A DNA stretch of 64,000 bases from Prionace glauca. Lineage: Eukaryota > Chordata > Chondrichthyes > Carcharhiniformes > Carcharhinidae. The stretch lies in the NCBI GenBank assembly GCA_037974335.1, contig CM075760.1:28596402-28660401 (forward strand), in the 5' to 3' direction. Of the stretch, positions 1 to 9,474 are shown one piece after another. The notes under the pieces were generated by a model. The model had not been told where the DNA came from, did no database searches, and saw only the letters and a list, made by a program, of their open reading frames with translations. Position numbers and translations under genes: made by a program. Numbering within the stretch: the first letter of the stretch is position 1; every line of letters begins with the position of its first letter.

Positions 1-33
1 CACTAAGGCTCCGCTATGATGTAATAGTGGTCA

Positions 34-330
34 CACTGGGGAGAGGCCATTCACCTGCTCTGTGTGTTGGAAGGGATTCAGTCATCCCACCTGATAATAC
101 ATCAGCGAGTTCACACTGGGGAGAGATCATTTACCTGCTCCGATTGTGGGAATGGATTCATTCAGTTATCTGATCTGCTGAAATACCAGCGAATCCACAT
201 TGGGGAGAAACCATTTACCTGCTGTGTGTGGGGGAAGGGATTCACTCAGTCATCCCACCTACTGAAACATCAGCGAGTTCACACTAATGAGAAACCTTTT
301 AAATGCCTGAACTGTGAGAAGTTTTTTCTC
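34..330 (+). pseudogene. Decayed C2H2 zinc-finger array fragment
   Basis: Remnant of a ZNF terminal exon with about four finger units joined by TGEK/TGER-type linkers. The first finger has lost about four bases, which shifts its frame. In the second, the first zinc-binding His is Tyr (LLKYQRIH). In the third, the second Cys is Trp (CCVWGKGF). The fourth finger is cut off after its Cys pair by LINE-like sequence from about 320. The first 33 bases match a dispersed repeat that recurs near 22369, so both ends of the array are lost. Loss of zinc ligands plus truncation makes a functional protein unlikely. It belongs to the ZNF cluster that fills this window. Confidence 0.8.
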
Positions 331-430
331 ATGTCCCCTCTACCCCTACTGCCACTTATCTTGAATCTGTGTCCCCTGATCCAAGAAACATCTGCACACA
401 CACATTGGTATCCCAAAATAATGGGTCCAA
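331..430 (-). mobile_element. LINE-like 3' region fragment in the ZNF remnant
   Basis: The T/C-rich stretch with 'aatctgtgtcccc' matches the reverse-complement 3' coding region of CR1-like LINEs seen better at 53780-54070. It truncates the zinc-finger array to its left. Boundaries are approximate. Confidence 0.4.
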
Positions 431-556
431 GTGCTGTCTAAGACAGTCCACTCAAATTTTCAAGTGATATTAAGGTGGTCTCGATGTGAAGATGTTTGCT
501 TATCTCTCTCGTGGGTTCTCGCTCACTCTCTTTTTTCTGTTTTAAATCAACTTCAC

Positions 557-700
557 AGGGAATTGAGAGAGGTGTATTGCAGTTGGGAATTCCATCCAAG
601 CATCACATCAAAATCTGACAGAGTTGTTAGTTTATCATAACCTGAATATTATTGGATTTTGAACATGGAAGAAAAAAACACCATTTACAGTAGAGAGTGG
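557..700 (+). pseudogene. Finger-less leader exon of a ZNF gene
   Basis: A polypyrimidine tract and CAG acceptor (AG at 557-558) are followed by sequence closely related to the leaders at 10939 and 20124, including the phrases for 'aaatctgacag' and '-aacatggaagaaaa'. The conserved start codon is at 665. Where sister genes continue into the first finger after 'gttcacactggggag', this copy runs into unrelated sequence, so no fingers follow. It is an orphaned exon start, perhaps left by deletion or by recombination between tandem copies. Confidence 0.6.
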
Positions 701-864
701 TTCCGATAGTCTGGCTACTACCTGAAGGAAGAAACTATCAGATTCAGTTTTGTTTTTAAGTTCATAAGCAAGAATACAAACCTCTCCAAGAGAAAACTAT
801 CAATTAATTACTTGTCTCATCTTCAAACTAACTTCCTAACTTCCACTAGAATGTACGCGGATAT

Positions 865-1275
865 AAGAACATAAGAAATAGGAGCAGGAGTAGGCCATCT
901 GGCCCTTCGAGCCTGCCCCGCCATTCAATAAGATCATGGCTGATCTGTCGTGGCTCAGTTCCACTTTCCCGCCCTCTCCCCATAACCCTTAATCCCTTCT
1001 CTTATCAAAAACCCATCAACCCGTTTCTTAAAAATATTTAGCGAGGCAGCCTCCACCACTTCAACGGGCAGAGAATTCCAGAGATTCACCACCCTTTGAG
1101 TGAAGAAGTTCCTCCTCAACTCTGTTCTAAACCTCCCCTTTACCTTGAGGCTGTGCCCCCTAGTCCTACTGTCTTTTTTGAGCGGGAAGAGTCTCTCCAC
1201 CTCTATCCTATCCATCCCATTCATCATCTTATACGTCTCAATGAGATCTCCCCTCATTCTTCCAGTTTGTTTGTT
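865..1275 (-). mobile_element. CR1-like LINE, 3' end, 5'-truncated
   Basis: The minus strand encodes the LINE C-terminal tail (RNFFTQRVVNLWNSLP, VDGFLIREGIKGYGE) and ends in the shared 3' UTR 'gccatgatcttattgaatgg', followed by the ATTCTTATG-type end at 865. The same family occurs at 14190, 25757 and 47820. The insertion is strongly 5'-truncated. Confidence 0.85.
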
Positions 1276-1989
1276 CCATTCAACTAATCCCAGAGTGAAT
1301 TATTCCAATTCCCAATAACTGGCGTGAATTTTTTCCACCTTTGATTCTAAATGGGGCTTCCCATTCTCTCTGTTTCAGAAGACTGCGGAAACTTTACTGT
1401 CTAGTTAGACTCTCACATAATGGTGTAATTGAGATCAGAGACAGATGTTCATACAGTTGTTTCAGTTTGCGGAGGGTAACGCTCAGGATCTCCTGTTCTC
1501 AGGGACTTTGTTTTAAATGACAACAAATGGGATGAAATAAAATCTTCAAGAACAGAATCTTTGGATTGAATTGTCACCGTGCTGCCTGATTGTAAAAGGG
1601 TGAAGCAAGGGCTCACAAGTGTGCACATTTGTGTCAAATTGATTTTCAGATCAAAAATGAACCTATCACATTTCGATCTTATTTGGCCCCAAAAGTTTTT
1701 TTTTGTCTTTGTTCAAGTGTCTTTCCAAATAACTGTTACAACTCAGGAAAAAAATAAACTGAAAAAAGGTACCTCTTCAACCTTCTTAGACAATAGAGTT
1801 AAAGAGGGTGGACCCTCTCACGGCTGAAGTTGATTTCCAGGGAACCAAACATTTTCACACCTTTTCCAATTGTACAAATAAATTGTGATTCACTTTCAGG
1901 TTTACTTTCATTCAGTAATTAGAACATTTCACTTTTCTCGATAGAGGAACTGGCAGCATTTTAGATTCAATACCAATTGTTCACTTCTC
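1276..1989. other. No gene recognised
   Basis: AT-rich sequence with an isolated acceptor-like 'ctctgtttcag' near 1370-1380. I see no supported coding region and no repeat family I can name. Confidence 0.4.
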
Positions 1990-2440
1990 TTGTAGCTGGT
2001 GTGTGGAGATCATGTTCACTACAGATCTTTCAGCACAGAAACCACACTGTGATTCTGGATACACTCAGTCGGCAATGCGCTGAAGTCTTTTAAACATGAC
2101 TCTAGTGAAGGCCTTCCCAGTGATGTTAAGGAGGGAGATGTCCCTGTGATTGTTGCAATCTCCTCTGTCACTGCTGTTTCTGTATATTGTGAAAACTTTC
2201 ATGTCACATATCTCCTGTGAACCAGTCTCACACCCAAAAGAGGCGGAGGCTGTGAAGATGTGGCAATGGATGGGACTTTGTGTTTGATCGGTTCAGTTGG
2301 AATTCCATCCTTGCTGGGAGCCTTTCTACTTGCTCAGCAACCAATGACCTTTTCCAGTTCAAATGATGAGAGTTCCTTGTTGAACTCAACCAAGACAGGA
2401 AACTGCAGGAGAATCAAACAGACACTGCATGGTATCTGTC
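1990..2440 (-). mobile_element. Non-LTR retrotransposon reverse-transcriptase fragment
   Basis: Reading the minus strand in more than one frame gives degraded RT blocks: a 'DGIP' region, then 'GDCNNHRDISLL', 'GKAFTRVMFKRLQRIAD' and 'PESQCGF'. This order (unfolded RT domains 1 to 2) is typical of LINE reverse transcriptases and differs from the CR1-like copies in the window. Several frame breaks show it is old. Confidence 0.65.
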
Positions 2441-2449
2441 TCACAGTAT

Positions 2450-2716
2450 AGCTCAGTGGCACAGCGGTTAGCACTGCTGCCTCACAGCGCAGGGACCCAG
2501 GTTTGATTCTCGGCTTGGATCACTGGCTGTGCGGAATCTGCATGTTCGCCCTGTGTCTACATGGGTTTCCTCCGGGTGCGCCGGTTTCCTCCCACAATGT
2601 GAAATTCTCTCAGTGCACAGGTGTCGGAATGTGGCATCTTGGGTATTTTCACAGTAACTTCATTGCACTGTTAACATTTGCCTATTTGTGACAAAAAAAT
2701 AAACTTTAAAACTTCA
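2450..2716 (+). mobile_element. tRNA-derived SINE (type B tail)
   Basis: The head has pol III A-box-like 'ggcacagcggttagcactg' and B-box-like 'ggtttgattct', then the core 'gggtttcctccgggtg'. The tail is 'cacagtaacttcattgcac', ending with 'aataaactttaaaac'. The same family occurs at 21637, 38495, 45640 and 46750. Confidence 0.85.
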
Positions 2717-2719
2717 AAC

Positions 2720-3185
2720 CAGCGGGACTTCTGTCGGTGAAAACATCACCATCTGCCAATTTCAGGGGCCAAATTTCGTGCCGGTAGCACCACTTTCTTG
2801 ACTCCATCAAACACAGCAGAGATATTCATTATCACAGGCAGTTTGGAATTACTCGTGTAGGGTTGTCCAGTGTTTATTAACAGCGTATCTCCGTTTTCAA
2901 CACTTCTTTCAACTGATGCAATGTTCCAGCTATTGGGTTTATATTGTCCATCAGACAGGCTTCATTTTTTGCTTCAATGACAGGTGTCATCTCTGCTGAA
3001 TGGATCTCAAACCAATCTTTGTTGTGGGTCTCACCTTTACCAACATTGCTGCTGCTGTGCCAGAAATGATTGAACTCAGCAACTTCCCAGTTTCATCAAT
3101 ATCACTGCTTATTCTTAAAGTTTTCATGTAAACTTTTACTGTGCCTATATAGTATTTCACTATTTGTTTAGGATCCTTCATAATT
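2720..3185 (-). other. Unidentified coding-like remnant
   Basis: The minus strand holds a 64-codon reading frame (2987-3181) starting MKDPKQIVKYY. It is followed, after frame breaks, by peptide-like stretches such as 'SKLPVIMNISAVFDGVKKV'. I do not recognise a family. The composition looks protein-derived rather than random, so it may be an exon or a processed remnant, but I assign no function. Confidence 0.25.
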
Positions 3186-3505
3186 TATTTTCATAACGGA
3201 CGTGAAGGGATCAGTCAGAATTATCAGCAAGGATTAATTAGCATTTTCTAATTGGAGTTGTTAATCAGAAATCATTCACACACAGATTTGCATCAAAGAT
3301 TAGTTTAGGATTGAGGTAAAGTTCATAATTTTATGTTGAACAGGTTCTTGTTGAGGATTCTTGAATTAAGGAGAAAGATCACAAAAGGTGTTTTCAAAAA
3401 GGGATATTACAGCTCCAAAAATCAGTGACATCGCCAGAATATTAAACTCCAGCTATTTATAGGGATGTTAATATCAGCAAAAATTGAACCAATATTGTCA
3501 GGCTA
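3186..3505 (-). other. 3' UTR of the 3506-4306 ZNF gene
   Basis: About 200 bases here are similar to the sequence at 5195-5440 and, more weakly, 23975-24190, which lie just 3' of the other two minus-strand ZNF units. They share 'cagaatattaaac', 'ggattcttgaatt' and 'atcaatcctgg'. Shared 3' flanks define one ZNF subfamily that arose by segmental duplication. Confidence 0.55.
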
Positions 3506-4306
3506 TCAATCCTGGCTGTGATTAAAAGCAGAATCCAATCCTTGCATTCTATTATGAATTTGCTGGTGTCTCAGCAGGCTGGAGGACCTTGTGAATGTCT
3601 TTCTACACAAGGAGCAGGTGAAAGGCCTCTCCCCAGAGTGAGTACGTTGGTGAGTCAGAAGGTTGGATGACTGCTTGAAACTCTTTCCACAGGTACTGCA
3701 GCTGAATGGATTCTCCTGAGTGTGAATGCGGTGGTGGGACTGGAGGGTGAATAACCGAGCGAATCCCTTCCCACACACCGAGCAGGTGAACGGTCTCTCC
3801 CCGGTGTGAAGTCGCTGGTGTCTCACCAGATCGAATGACTGAGAGAATTTCTTCCCACACACGGAGCAGGTGAATGGTCTCTCCCCGGTGTGAGTGCGTT
3901 GGTGTGCAGTCAGGGTCGATGACTGTCTGAAACTCTTTCCACAGGAGGTGCAGCTGAATGGTTTCTCCTCAGTGTGAATTCGCTGATGTGTCCAAAGGCC
4001 GGATGACCGAGTGAATCTCTCACTGCACACAGAGCAGGTGAATGGCTTCACCCCAGTGTGAATTCGCTGGTGTGTAGCGAGGCTGGATGTGCTGTTAAAT
4101 CTCTTCCCACAGTAAGTGCAGCTGAAGGGCCTCTCCTCAGTGTGAATTCTCTGGTGTAACATCAGGTAGGTTGTCTTGGTAAATTTCTTCCCACACACAG
4201 AACAGACGAATGGCTTCTCCCCGGTGTGACTGCGTCGATGGATTTCCAGCCGGAATAAAGACTTGAATTTTTTACCACAGTCCCCACATTTCCAACGTTT
4301 CTCCAT
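3506..4306 (-). CDS. C2H2 zinc-finger protein, 9 fingers, intact
   Basis: Predicted nuclear DNA-binding protein of 266 residues. Nine tandem C2H2 fingers (CX2C-X12-HX3H) fill residues from about 6 to the end, joined by TGEKPF/TEERPF linkers. All Cys and His ligands are present. The start chosen is the ATG at 4306 (MEKRWKC), because the same start is conserved in sister genes at 31142, 52507 and 58525. Two in-frame ATGs lie further upstream (4357 and 4363). The C-terminus reads QGLDSAFNHSQD, related to the tail of the 31142 gene. No KRAB, SCAN or BTB domain precedes the fingers in this exon. A 3' splice site (AG at 4637-4638 on the minus strand) begins the terminal exon. The target DNA is unknown. 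Intact fingers suggest function, but this is inference. Confidence 0.85.
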   Translation of the reverse strand: MEKRWKCGDCGKKFKSLFRLEIHRRSHTGEKPFVCSVCGKKFTKTTYLMLHQRIHTEERPFSCTYCGKRFNSTSSLATHQRIHTGVKPFTCSVCSERFTRSSGLWTHQRIHTEEKPFSCTSCGKSFRQSSTLTAHQRTHTGERPFTCSVCGKKFSQSFDLVRHQRLHTGERPFTCSVCGKGFARLFTLQSHHRIHTQENPFSCSTCGKSFKQSSNLLTHQRTHSGERPFTCSLCRKTFTRSSSLLRHQQIHNRMQGLDSAFNHSQD

Positions 4307-4636
4307 GGTCTGGGTCTCCTCCTGTCTCCCCAGCCTAGAGAGCAGTTGAAACCTCATCCACATACAGAACACGAGTTTGCTCCCCTCTGTGAATGGTGTG
4401 ATGTTTTTTCAGGCTGTGTTACTGGTTAAAGTTCTTTCCACAGTCAGTTCATTGGAACACTCTCACTCAGGTGTGTGGATGTGTGTCTTGGTGTTTCTCC
4501 AGTTGCACTGATGTTTAAGATCTTTTCCACAGATAAACATATCTCCTTCCACATTGAAAGATTGATGAATAGTTGAATGACTCATACCAAAATGCTGTTT
4601 TGAGTTTTGCATCAACAAATCTTTCCCTTGTAAGAT

Positions 4637-4655
4637 CTGTAAAAAAAATCATAAA
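4637..4655 (-). promoter_or_regulatory. 3' splice site of the ZNF terminal exon
   Basis: On the minus strand a T-rich tract ends in CAG immediately before 'atcttacaagg'. The intron sequence upstream (to about 4780) resembles that before the exons at 6716, 52186 and 58196, with 'ctatcctggactgac' and similar phrases. Confidence 0.6.
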
Positions 4656-4659
4656 ATTA

Positions 4660-5195
4660 ATCACTGTCAGTCCAGGATAGAAATTTATCTCAAACATTTC
4701 TAATTTCTCTGGAACATTCTTTCCTCTCTTGTTCCCCCAAATTTGTAAAACCCCATCCCAAACACTCCCCATCCTCCCTAGGCTGAAATCCAAACCCATC
4801 CCACCATCTCTGCCCTCCACTCCCTGTTTCCTCCCTCCCTCCCTCCAGTCTGCCTGCCTTCAGCTCTCTTGCTTCTCTGTGCAAAATCAAGAAGATTGTT
4901 TTCTCTCCTGGTCACTGGGACGCTCAAGACCCACCCACTCTCTGATTCACTGTGACTGTTGGCTGCAGAGACCAATCTATGAGAGGCAGGTTCTGCTTCA
5001 AGTGCCACATATTAAGTGGTTCTCAGGTCTGGTTATGGGTTGTTGTTTTCAGTTTGGCTCTTGTTGTTGCGCTGTTGGAGTGATCATCCTTTATCCTGTG
5101 AATATACCCAAGCTGGCAAAGTCACCTCCACTTGATGAAAACCCATATTCTCAGGAGACAATGAATTGTAGATTTTGCACCTAAGATCAATTTAG
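4660..5195. other. Intron or 5' flank of the 3.5-kb ZNF gene; no separate gene
   Basis: The stretch 4680-4860 is minus-strand intron sequence shared with 6740-6930. A C/T-rich simple tract (ccctccctccctcc) lies near 4830-4850. 4900-5195 shows no feature I can name. It may include a first exon, but no clear promoter motif is visible. Confidence 0.4.
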
Positions 5196-5442
5196 AATTG
5201 AAGTAAAAATTTCAGTCTTATCACAACAAATTTCTGTTGAGAGTTCTTGAATTCAACTGAAAAATCACAGATGGTGCCTTTAAAAAGGGACATTGTCGCT
5301 TTGAAGGTAGTAATATCTACAGAATATTAAACTTCAGCCAGTTATAGGGTTGTCAATACCAACAGAAACAAACTTAAAATTGTCCAACTATCAATCCTGG
5401 ATGTAATGAACATTAGCAGGAAAGCAGAATCCAACCTCTCAG

Positions 5443-6371
5443 TCACATGTGGATTTGCTCATGTGTCACTAGGCTGCAAGACCGAATGAATCCTTTCCCA
5501 CACACAGAGCAAGTGAGTGATCTCTCCCCAGTGTGAGCTCGCTGGTGTATAAAGAGAGCAGATGAAGACCTGAAACTCTTTCCACAGTCAGAGCAGCTGA
5601 ATAGTTTCTCCTCAGACTGAATTTGCTGGTGAGCCTTGAGGTTGGATGACACAGTGAATCCCTTCCCACACACAGAGCAGGTGAATGATCTCTCCCCGGT
5701 GTGAACTCGCTGGTGTTCAATGAGGGCATATGTTTGCATGAAATTCTTCCCACAGGAGGTGCAGCTGAATGGACTCTCCCCAGTATGAACTCTCTAAAGA
5801 CTCACCAGACTGGATGACTGAGTGAATCCCTGTCCACAGACTGAACAGTTGAAAGACTTCTCCCCCATGTGAATTCACTGGTGTTCTTCGAGGCTGTGTG
5901 AATATCTGAACCTCTTTCCATAGGAAGTGCAGTTAAACGGCTTCTCCTCAGAGTGAATTCTCTGGTGTGTCACCAGGTTGGAGGACTTTGTGAATCCCTT
6001 CCCACACATGGAGCAGGTGAATGGCCTCTCCCCATTGTGACCGTGATGATGTTGACTGAGGTCTGATGAAGACCTGAAACTTTTTCAACAGTGAGTGCAG
6101 CTGAACAGCCTCTCCTCGGTGTGAATGCACTGGTGTAACGTGAGGCCGGTTAGCTAAGTAAATCCTTTCCCACATACAGAACAGGTAAATGGCTGCTCCC
6201 TAGTGTGAATGTGTTAGTGGTTGTCCAACAAGGATGAGTAATTGAATCCTTTCCCACAGTCCTCACATTTCCACAGTTTCTCCAAGTCAATGGCCCCAGT
6301 GTGACTGCATCTAGCCGGGTTCTATAACTGAATTCCTTCTCACAGTCCTCACATTTCCACAGTTTCTCCAT
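5443..6371 (-). pseudogene. C2H2 zinc-finger pseudogene, about 10 fingers
   Basis: A finger array homologous to the neighbouring 3.5-kb gene, in the same orientation and with a related 3' flank. It starts with a conserved MEKLWKC at 6371. A partial duplication of that start region follows and shifts the frame. At least five in-frame stops then interrupt finger positions, for example Q-to-TAG near 5797 and R-to-TGA near 5878. The last four fingers (5443-5739) remain open. Some finger cores keep all ligands, but the number of breaks means no full protein is made. The acceptor at 6717-6718 is still present. Confidence 0.85.
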
Positions 6372-6716
6372 AGTGCCAGTGTCCTTGTGTCTGTCCAGGT
6401 TGGATGATTAGTTGAAGGCTTGTCCACACTGTGAATGGTGTGATGTTTTATCAGGCTGTGTAACTGGTTAAAGTTCTTTCCACAGTCAGTTCACTGGAAC
6501 ACTCTCACTCAGGTGTGCATGGGTCTCTTGGTGCTTTTCCAGTAACACTGATGTTTAAAATATTTTCCCTCAGTCAGAACAAAGGAACAATTCTCTTTAA
6601 GCCTCTAAGCTGATGATATTGAGGTCATGATGAACCAACTGACTGTCAGGTGAAGTTTGACATTAAGTTTGGTTAGGGTTAGCCCTAACCCATCTGCACT
6701 CATCCTTTCTAATATC

Positions 6717-6740
6717 CTGTAAAATGAACTTACAAAAGTA
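6717..6740 (-). promoter_or_regulatory. 3' splice site of the 5.4-6.4 kb ZNF unit
   Basis: The minus strand reads 'gttcattttacag' followed by 'gatattag'. The same GATATT exon start occurs after the acceptors at 52184 and 58194. Confidence 0.6.
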
Positions 6741-6930
6741 ATCGCCGTCAGTCCAGGATAGAAATTCTGAACAGAGAATTCTAGTTTCTCTGGGACATTT
6801 TTTCCTCTCTTGTTCCCCCAAATCTGTAAATCCACATCCCTCGCACTCTCCCTGGTCCCTGGACTGAATTCTAACCCATCTCACCATTTCTTTCCTCCAC
6901 TCCCAGTTTCCTCCCTCCCTCTCCTCTGTC

Positions 6931-7157
6931 TGGGTTCAGTTCAAAGTCTGACAACACCAGGTTTTAGTCCAACCTATTTATTTGATAATATTCTCACAAG
7001 CTTTCGGGTTAGCCCCTTCGTCAGGTAAAGGGGCTAACCCGAAAGCTTGCGAGTATATTATCAAATAAATAGGTTGGACTAAAACCTGGTGTTGTCAGAC
7101 TTTTTACTGTGTTTACGCCAGTCCAACGCCGGATTACCCACATCATGGGTTCAGTTC
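6931..7157. mobile_element. Short head-to-head Penelope-like element with 12-bp target duplication
   Basis: Two inverted arms, 6943-7018 and 7028-7103 (76 nt each, 2 mismatches), flank a 9-nt spacer. Both arms carry the Penelope-like 3' tail ('ggttggactaaaacctgg', 'gttgtcagac'). The right arm continues to 7145 with 'gtccaacgccgg'. The perfect direct repeat TGGGTTCAGTTC flanks the whole unit at 6931-6942 and 7146-7157. The palindrome was therefore inserted as one event. The minus arm retains a hammerhead-type core. Confidence 0.8.
7000..7026 (-). ncRNA. Candidate hammerhead ribozyme core in a Penelope-like tail
   Basis: On the minus strand, CTGACGA (7018-7024) is followed by a short hairpin (GGG, loop, CCC) and GAAA (7002-7005). 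That is the conserved hammerhead order CUGANGA, stem II, GAAA. Hammerhead motifs in Penelope-like elements are established knowledge. Activity here is not shown, and I could not define the cleavage stem with confidence. Confidence 0.5.
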
Positions 7158-7790
7158 TCCAGCTCCTATCTGCAGACTGACAATAAAACCCAATGGTTCT
7201 TATTGGGGGTGTTGGGGCCTCCAGCGGGTGATGATGAATCCCCCCCGCTAACCTCACAATGCCCCGGGGTGATTGACAGCAGATCCGGACCAATAGGAAG
7301 AGACTGCAGAGTTCTTGTTCTCCAACCAGACTGACTGATAGGCGGGGCCCTCTTCAGTACGCATGCGCCTTGCCACACAGTTTCCCGATAAAGATGGCGG
7401 TGCGGAATCAGGGCCTGTCTCCGGGAAAAACCCGAGCTGATTTCCCAGGTTCACAACCCGCACCGGAGCTTTGTATTTGGGGCTCAGCGCCGAAACGGCG
7501 TGTTATTGAAGCCTCCAGCTCACCCGCTGGCTCCATCCCTCCTTCATTACCCACCCTCGGTTTCTGATGCGATGAGAATTTTCACCGCCTCACTCCTGAG
7601 CTTCCAGCGGCACTGCGCATGCTCCACATTAAAATGCCCGGCAGTGATTGACAGCAACTGCGGCCCAATAGGAAGAGGGGGCGGGGCTGTTCCTCCAACC
7701 AGTGTGAATCGGGGGCGGGGCTGGAGGACCGAGCGGAGCGGTTGGTCCACCAACCAATCGGAGTGAGTGAGGGGCGGAGCTGAAACCAGA
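7158..7790. promoter_or_regulatory. CpG-rich, probably bidirectional ZNF promoter
   Basis: The block contains CCAAT boxes (7290-7294, 7665-7669, 7754-7758), several GC boxes, an NRF1-like GCATGCGC (7361-7368) and a YY1-like AAGATGGCGG (7391-7400). Part of it (7158-7260) is the reverse complement of 28590-28700, while 7260-7350 and 7630-7780 match 28170-28260 in the same orientation. It lies between a minus-strand ZNF unit (5.4-6.4 kb) and a plus-strand one (11.0 kb), so it could start both. Transcription start sites are not known. Confidence 0.6.
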
Positions 7791-8499
7791 TCTCCCTCAT
7801 TGGCTGAAACTCTGCATCATTGTGAAAGCTGCTTTGTGTCAAACTCCAGGAGAAAAACTGGACCTTTCTGTTTGTGACTTTAAACAGATGAGCAAAAAAA
7901 AAGGGATCTGAAAAGCAGCAGTCACTTAAGGTTATTCTGGGAGAAGTGAGGCCTGTGTAATGTCGGATTTCACACAGCACAGCTTGTGGTTTCACCCTGG
8001 ATGATGGATCTGCTAATTGTATCACTCAAGTCACTCAATGGGATTCTTAGGAACCACATTGTCTGCTTGGTGGAAACAGTTTGTGCTAAGTTTATGAGAA
8101 TCAGCACATACAGACACCTAAACACAGATCTACAAACACTCTCACCCTCTGTTACACACAGACATCCTCTCCGCACAAACAACACACTAACAGACACACA
8201 CACACAGATATATTTCACGATACACAACACTTGTATACACCAGCTCCCACATATGCACACACAAGGGACACTTCCTGTCCTTTCTGTGGCCAACAGCAGC
8301 CTTATGTTGGCTAAAGTATTAATGACTGCAAGAACTAAAAATGTGAAGAAATTCCAGGAAAAAATGATGTTCCAAAGGTGATAAGCAATTTTAACCATCC
8401 GATTCCACCTCTTTCCATGAACCTTAAATCTATACTGAACAATAATTGGTATAGAGGCAACCACAAAAGATTAAAGGACAATTTAGCATGGTAATTCAC
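7791..8499. other. Promoter-downstream region; no gene recognised
   Basis: May contain non-coding first-exon or intron sequence of the 11.0-kb gene. A CA-rich low-complexity tract lies at about 8100-8270. No supported coding region. Confidence 0.35.
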
Positions 8500-8645
8500 C
8501 GAACATGAACATCTTTGGCGTATGCTCGTCCCCCTGACACTAAGGGGCAATTTACTAAGGCCAATAAACCTAACCTACACATCTTTGGACTCTGGGAGGA
8601 AACCCATGCTGATAGTGTGCAAATTCCATACAGTCTACGCACATT
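8500..8645 (-). mobile_element. tRNA-derived SINE fragment
   Basis: Reverse-complement SINE core ('acatctttggactctgggag', 'gaggaaacccatgc', 'gcaaattcca'). The head is missing. Confidence 0.65.
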
Positions 8646-8751
8646 CTGACATGTTCTTATGTTCATTCTCCCCTTGATCTGTTTCCTAATTTCATAGATG
8701 ACCTTTCAGTCCCAGTCTGTACCCGATAAAAGCAAAAGAATGATTATAAGC

Positions 8752-8836
8752 TGTTTGTGAATCTGAAACCAAAAGAGAAAATGTTGGAAAACCTCAGCAG
8801 GTCTGGCAGCATCTGTAAAGAGAGAAAAGAGCTGAC
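8752..8836 (-). repeat. Dispersed repeat R3
   Basis: Reverse complement of 'cagatgctgccagacctgctg' followed by 'ttccagcattttc'-like sequence. Other copies are near 15105, 33780, 40815, 54985, 56320 and 63275. On its plus strand it carries a pyrimidine tract ending in CAG. Confidence 0.65.
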
Positions 8837-8837
8837 A

Positions 8838-9176
8838 TATCATAGAATCTATACAGTACAGAGAGAGGCCATTAGGCCCATCGAGTCTGCACCAACACAA
8901 TCTCGCCCAGACGCTATCCCCACAACCCCACATATTTACCCCCTAATCCCTCTAACCTATGCATCACAGGACACAAGGAGGAATTTAACATGGCCAATGC
9001 AGCTAATCCACACATCTTTTGGATTGTGGGAGAAAACTGGAGCATCCGGAGGAAACCCATGCAGACATGGAGAGAACATGCAAACTCCACGCAGACAGTG
9101 ACCTAAGCCAGAAATCGAACCCAGGTCCCTGGCGCTGTGAGGTAACAGTGCTAACCACCATGCCACTGTGCCATTT
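8838..9176 (-). mobile_element. tRNA-derived SINE (type A), nearly full length
   Basis: Reverse complement of head ('gcacagtggcatggtggtta'), core and tail ('ctgtatagattctatga'). The tail resembles the 3' ends of CR1-like LINEs, as expected of SINEs that borrow a LINE tail. Confidence 0.85.
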
Positions 9177-9279
9177 TTAGTCCAGATTACCTTTTGTCAA
9201 AGCTAAAAGGCATAGAAAGTGGGAGATATTTATATTGCAGGGTGAGGGAATGAAAGATGAATCATACCCACAGAAACCA

Positions 9280-9472
9280 GGGGAAAATGTTTATTTGGAA
9301 TTACGAGTTTTTGGTGCACTGCTCCTTCATCAGGTGAGTCGCTCACCTAACGAACCAGCAGCACTCCGAAAGCTGGTGATTCCAAATAAACCTGTTGGAT
9401 TTTAACCTGGTGTTGTGAGACTTCTTGCTGTGTTTACCCCAGTCCAACGCCGGCATCTCCACCTCATCCCTA
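9280..9472. mobile_element. Degraded head-to-head Penelope-like tail
   Basis: A minus-oriented arm (about 9280-9336) and a plus-oriented arm (about 9340-9472) meet head to head. Both carry hammerhead-like boxes, CTGATGA on the minus strand (9327-9333) and a mutated CTAACGA on the plus strand (9347-9353). The plus arm ends with the usual 'cagtccaacgccggcatctc'. No clear target duplication was found, so the ends are approximate. Confidence 0.7.
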
Positions 9473-9474
9473 TT

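Noticed and set aside
4729-5184. 151-codon plus-strand frame
   Set aside because: Proline- and serine-rich text from a C/T-rich tract and minus-strand ZNF intron. There is no domain and no conservation in the paralogous region at 6.8 kb.
8100-8270. CA-rich tract as a regulatory element
   Set aside because: Simple low-complexity sequence with no motif that ties it to a gene.
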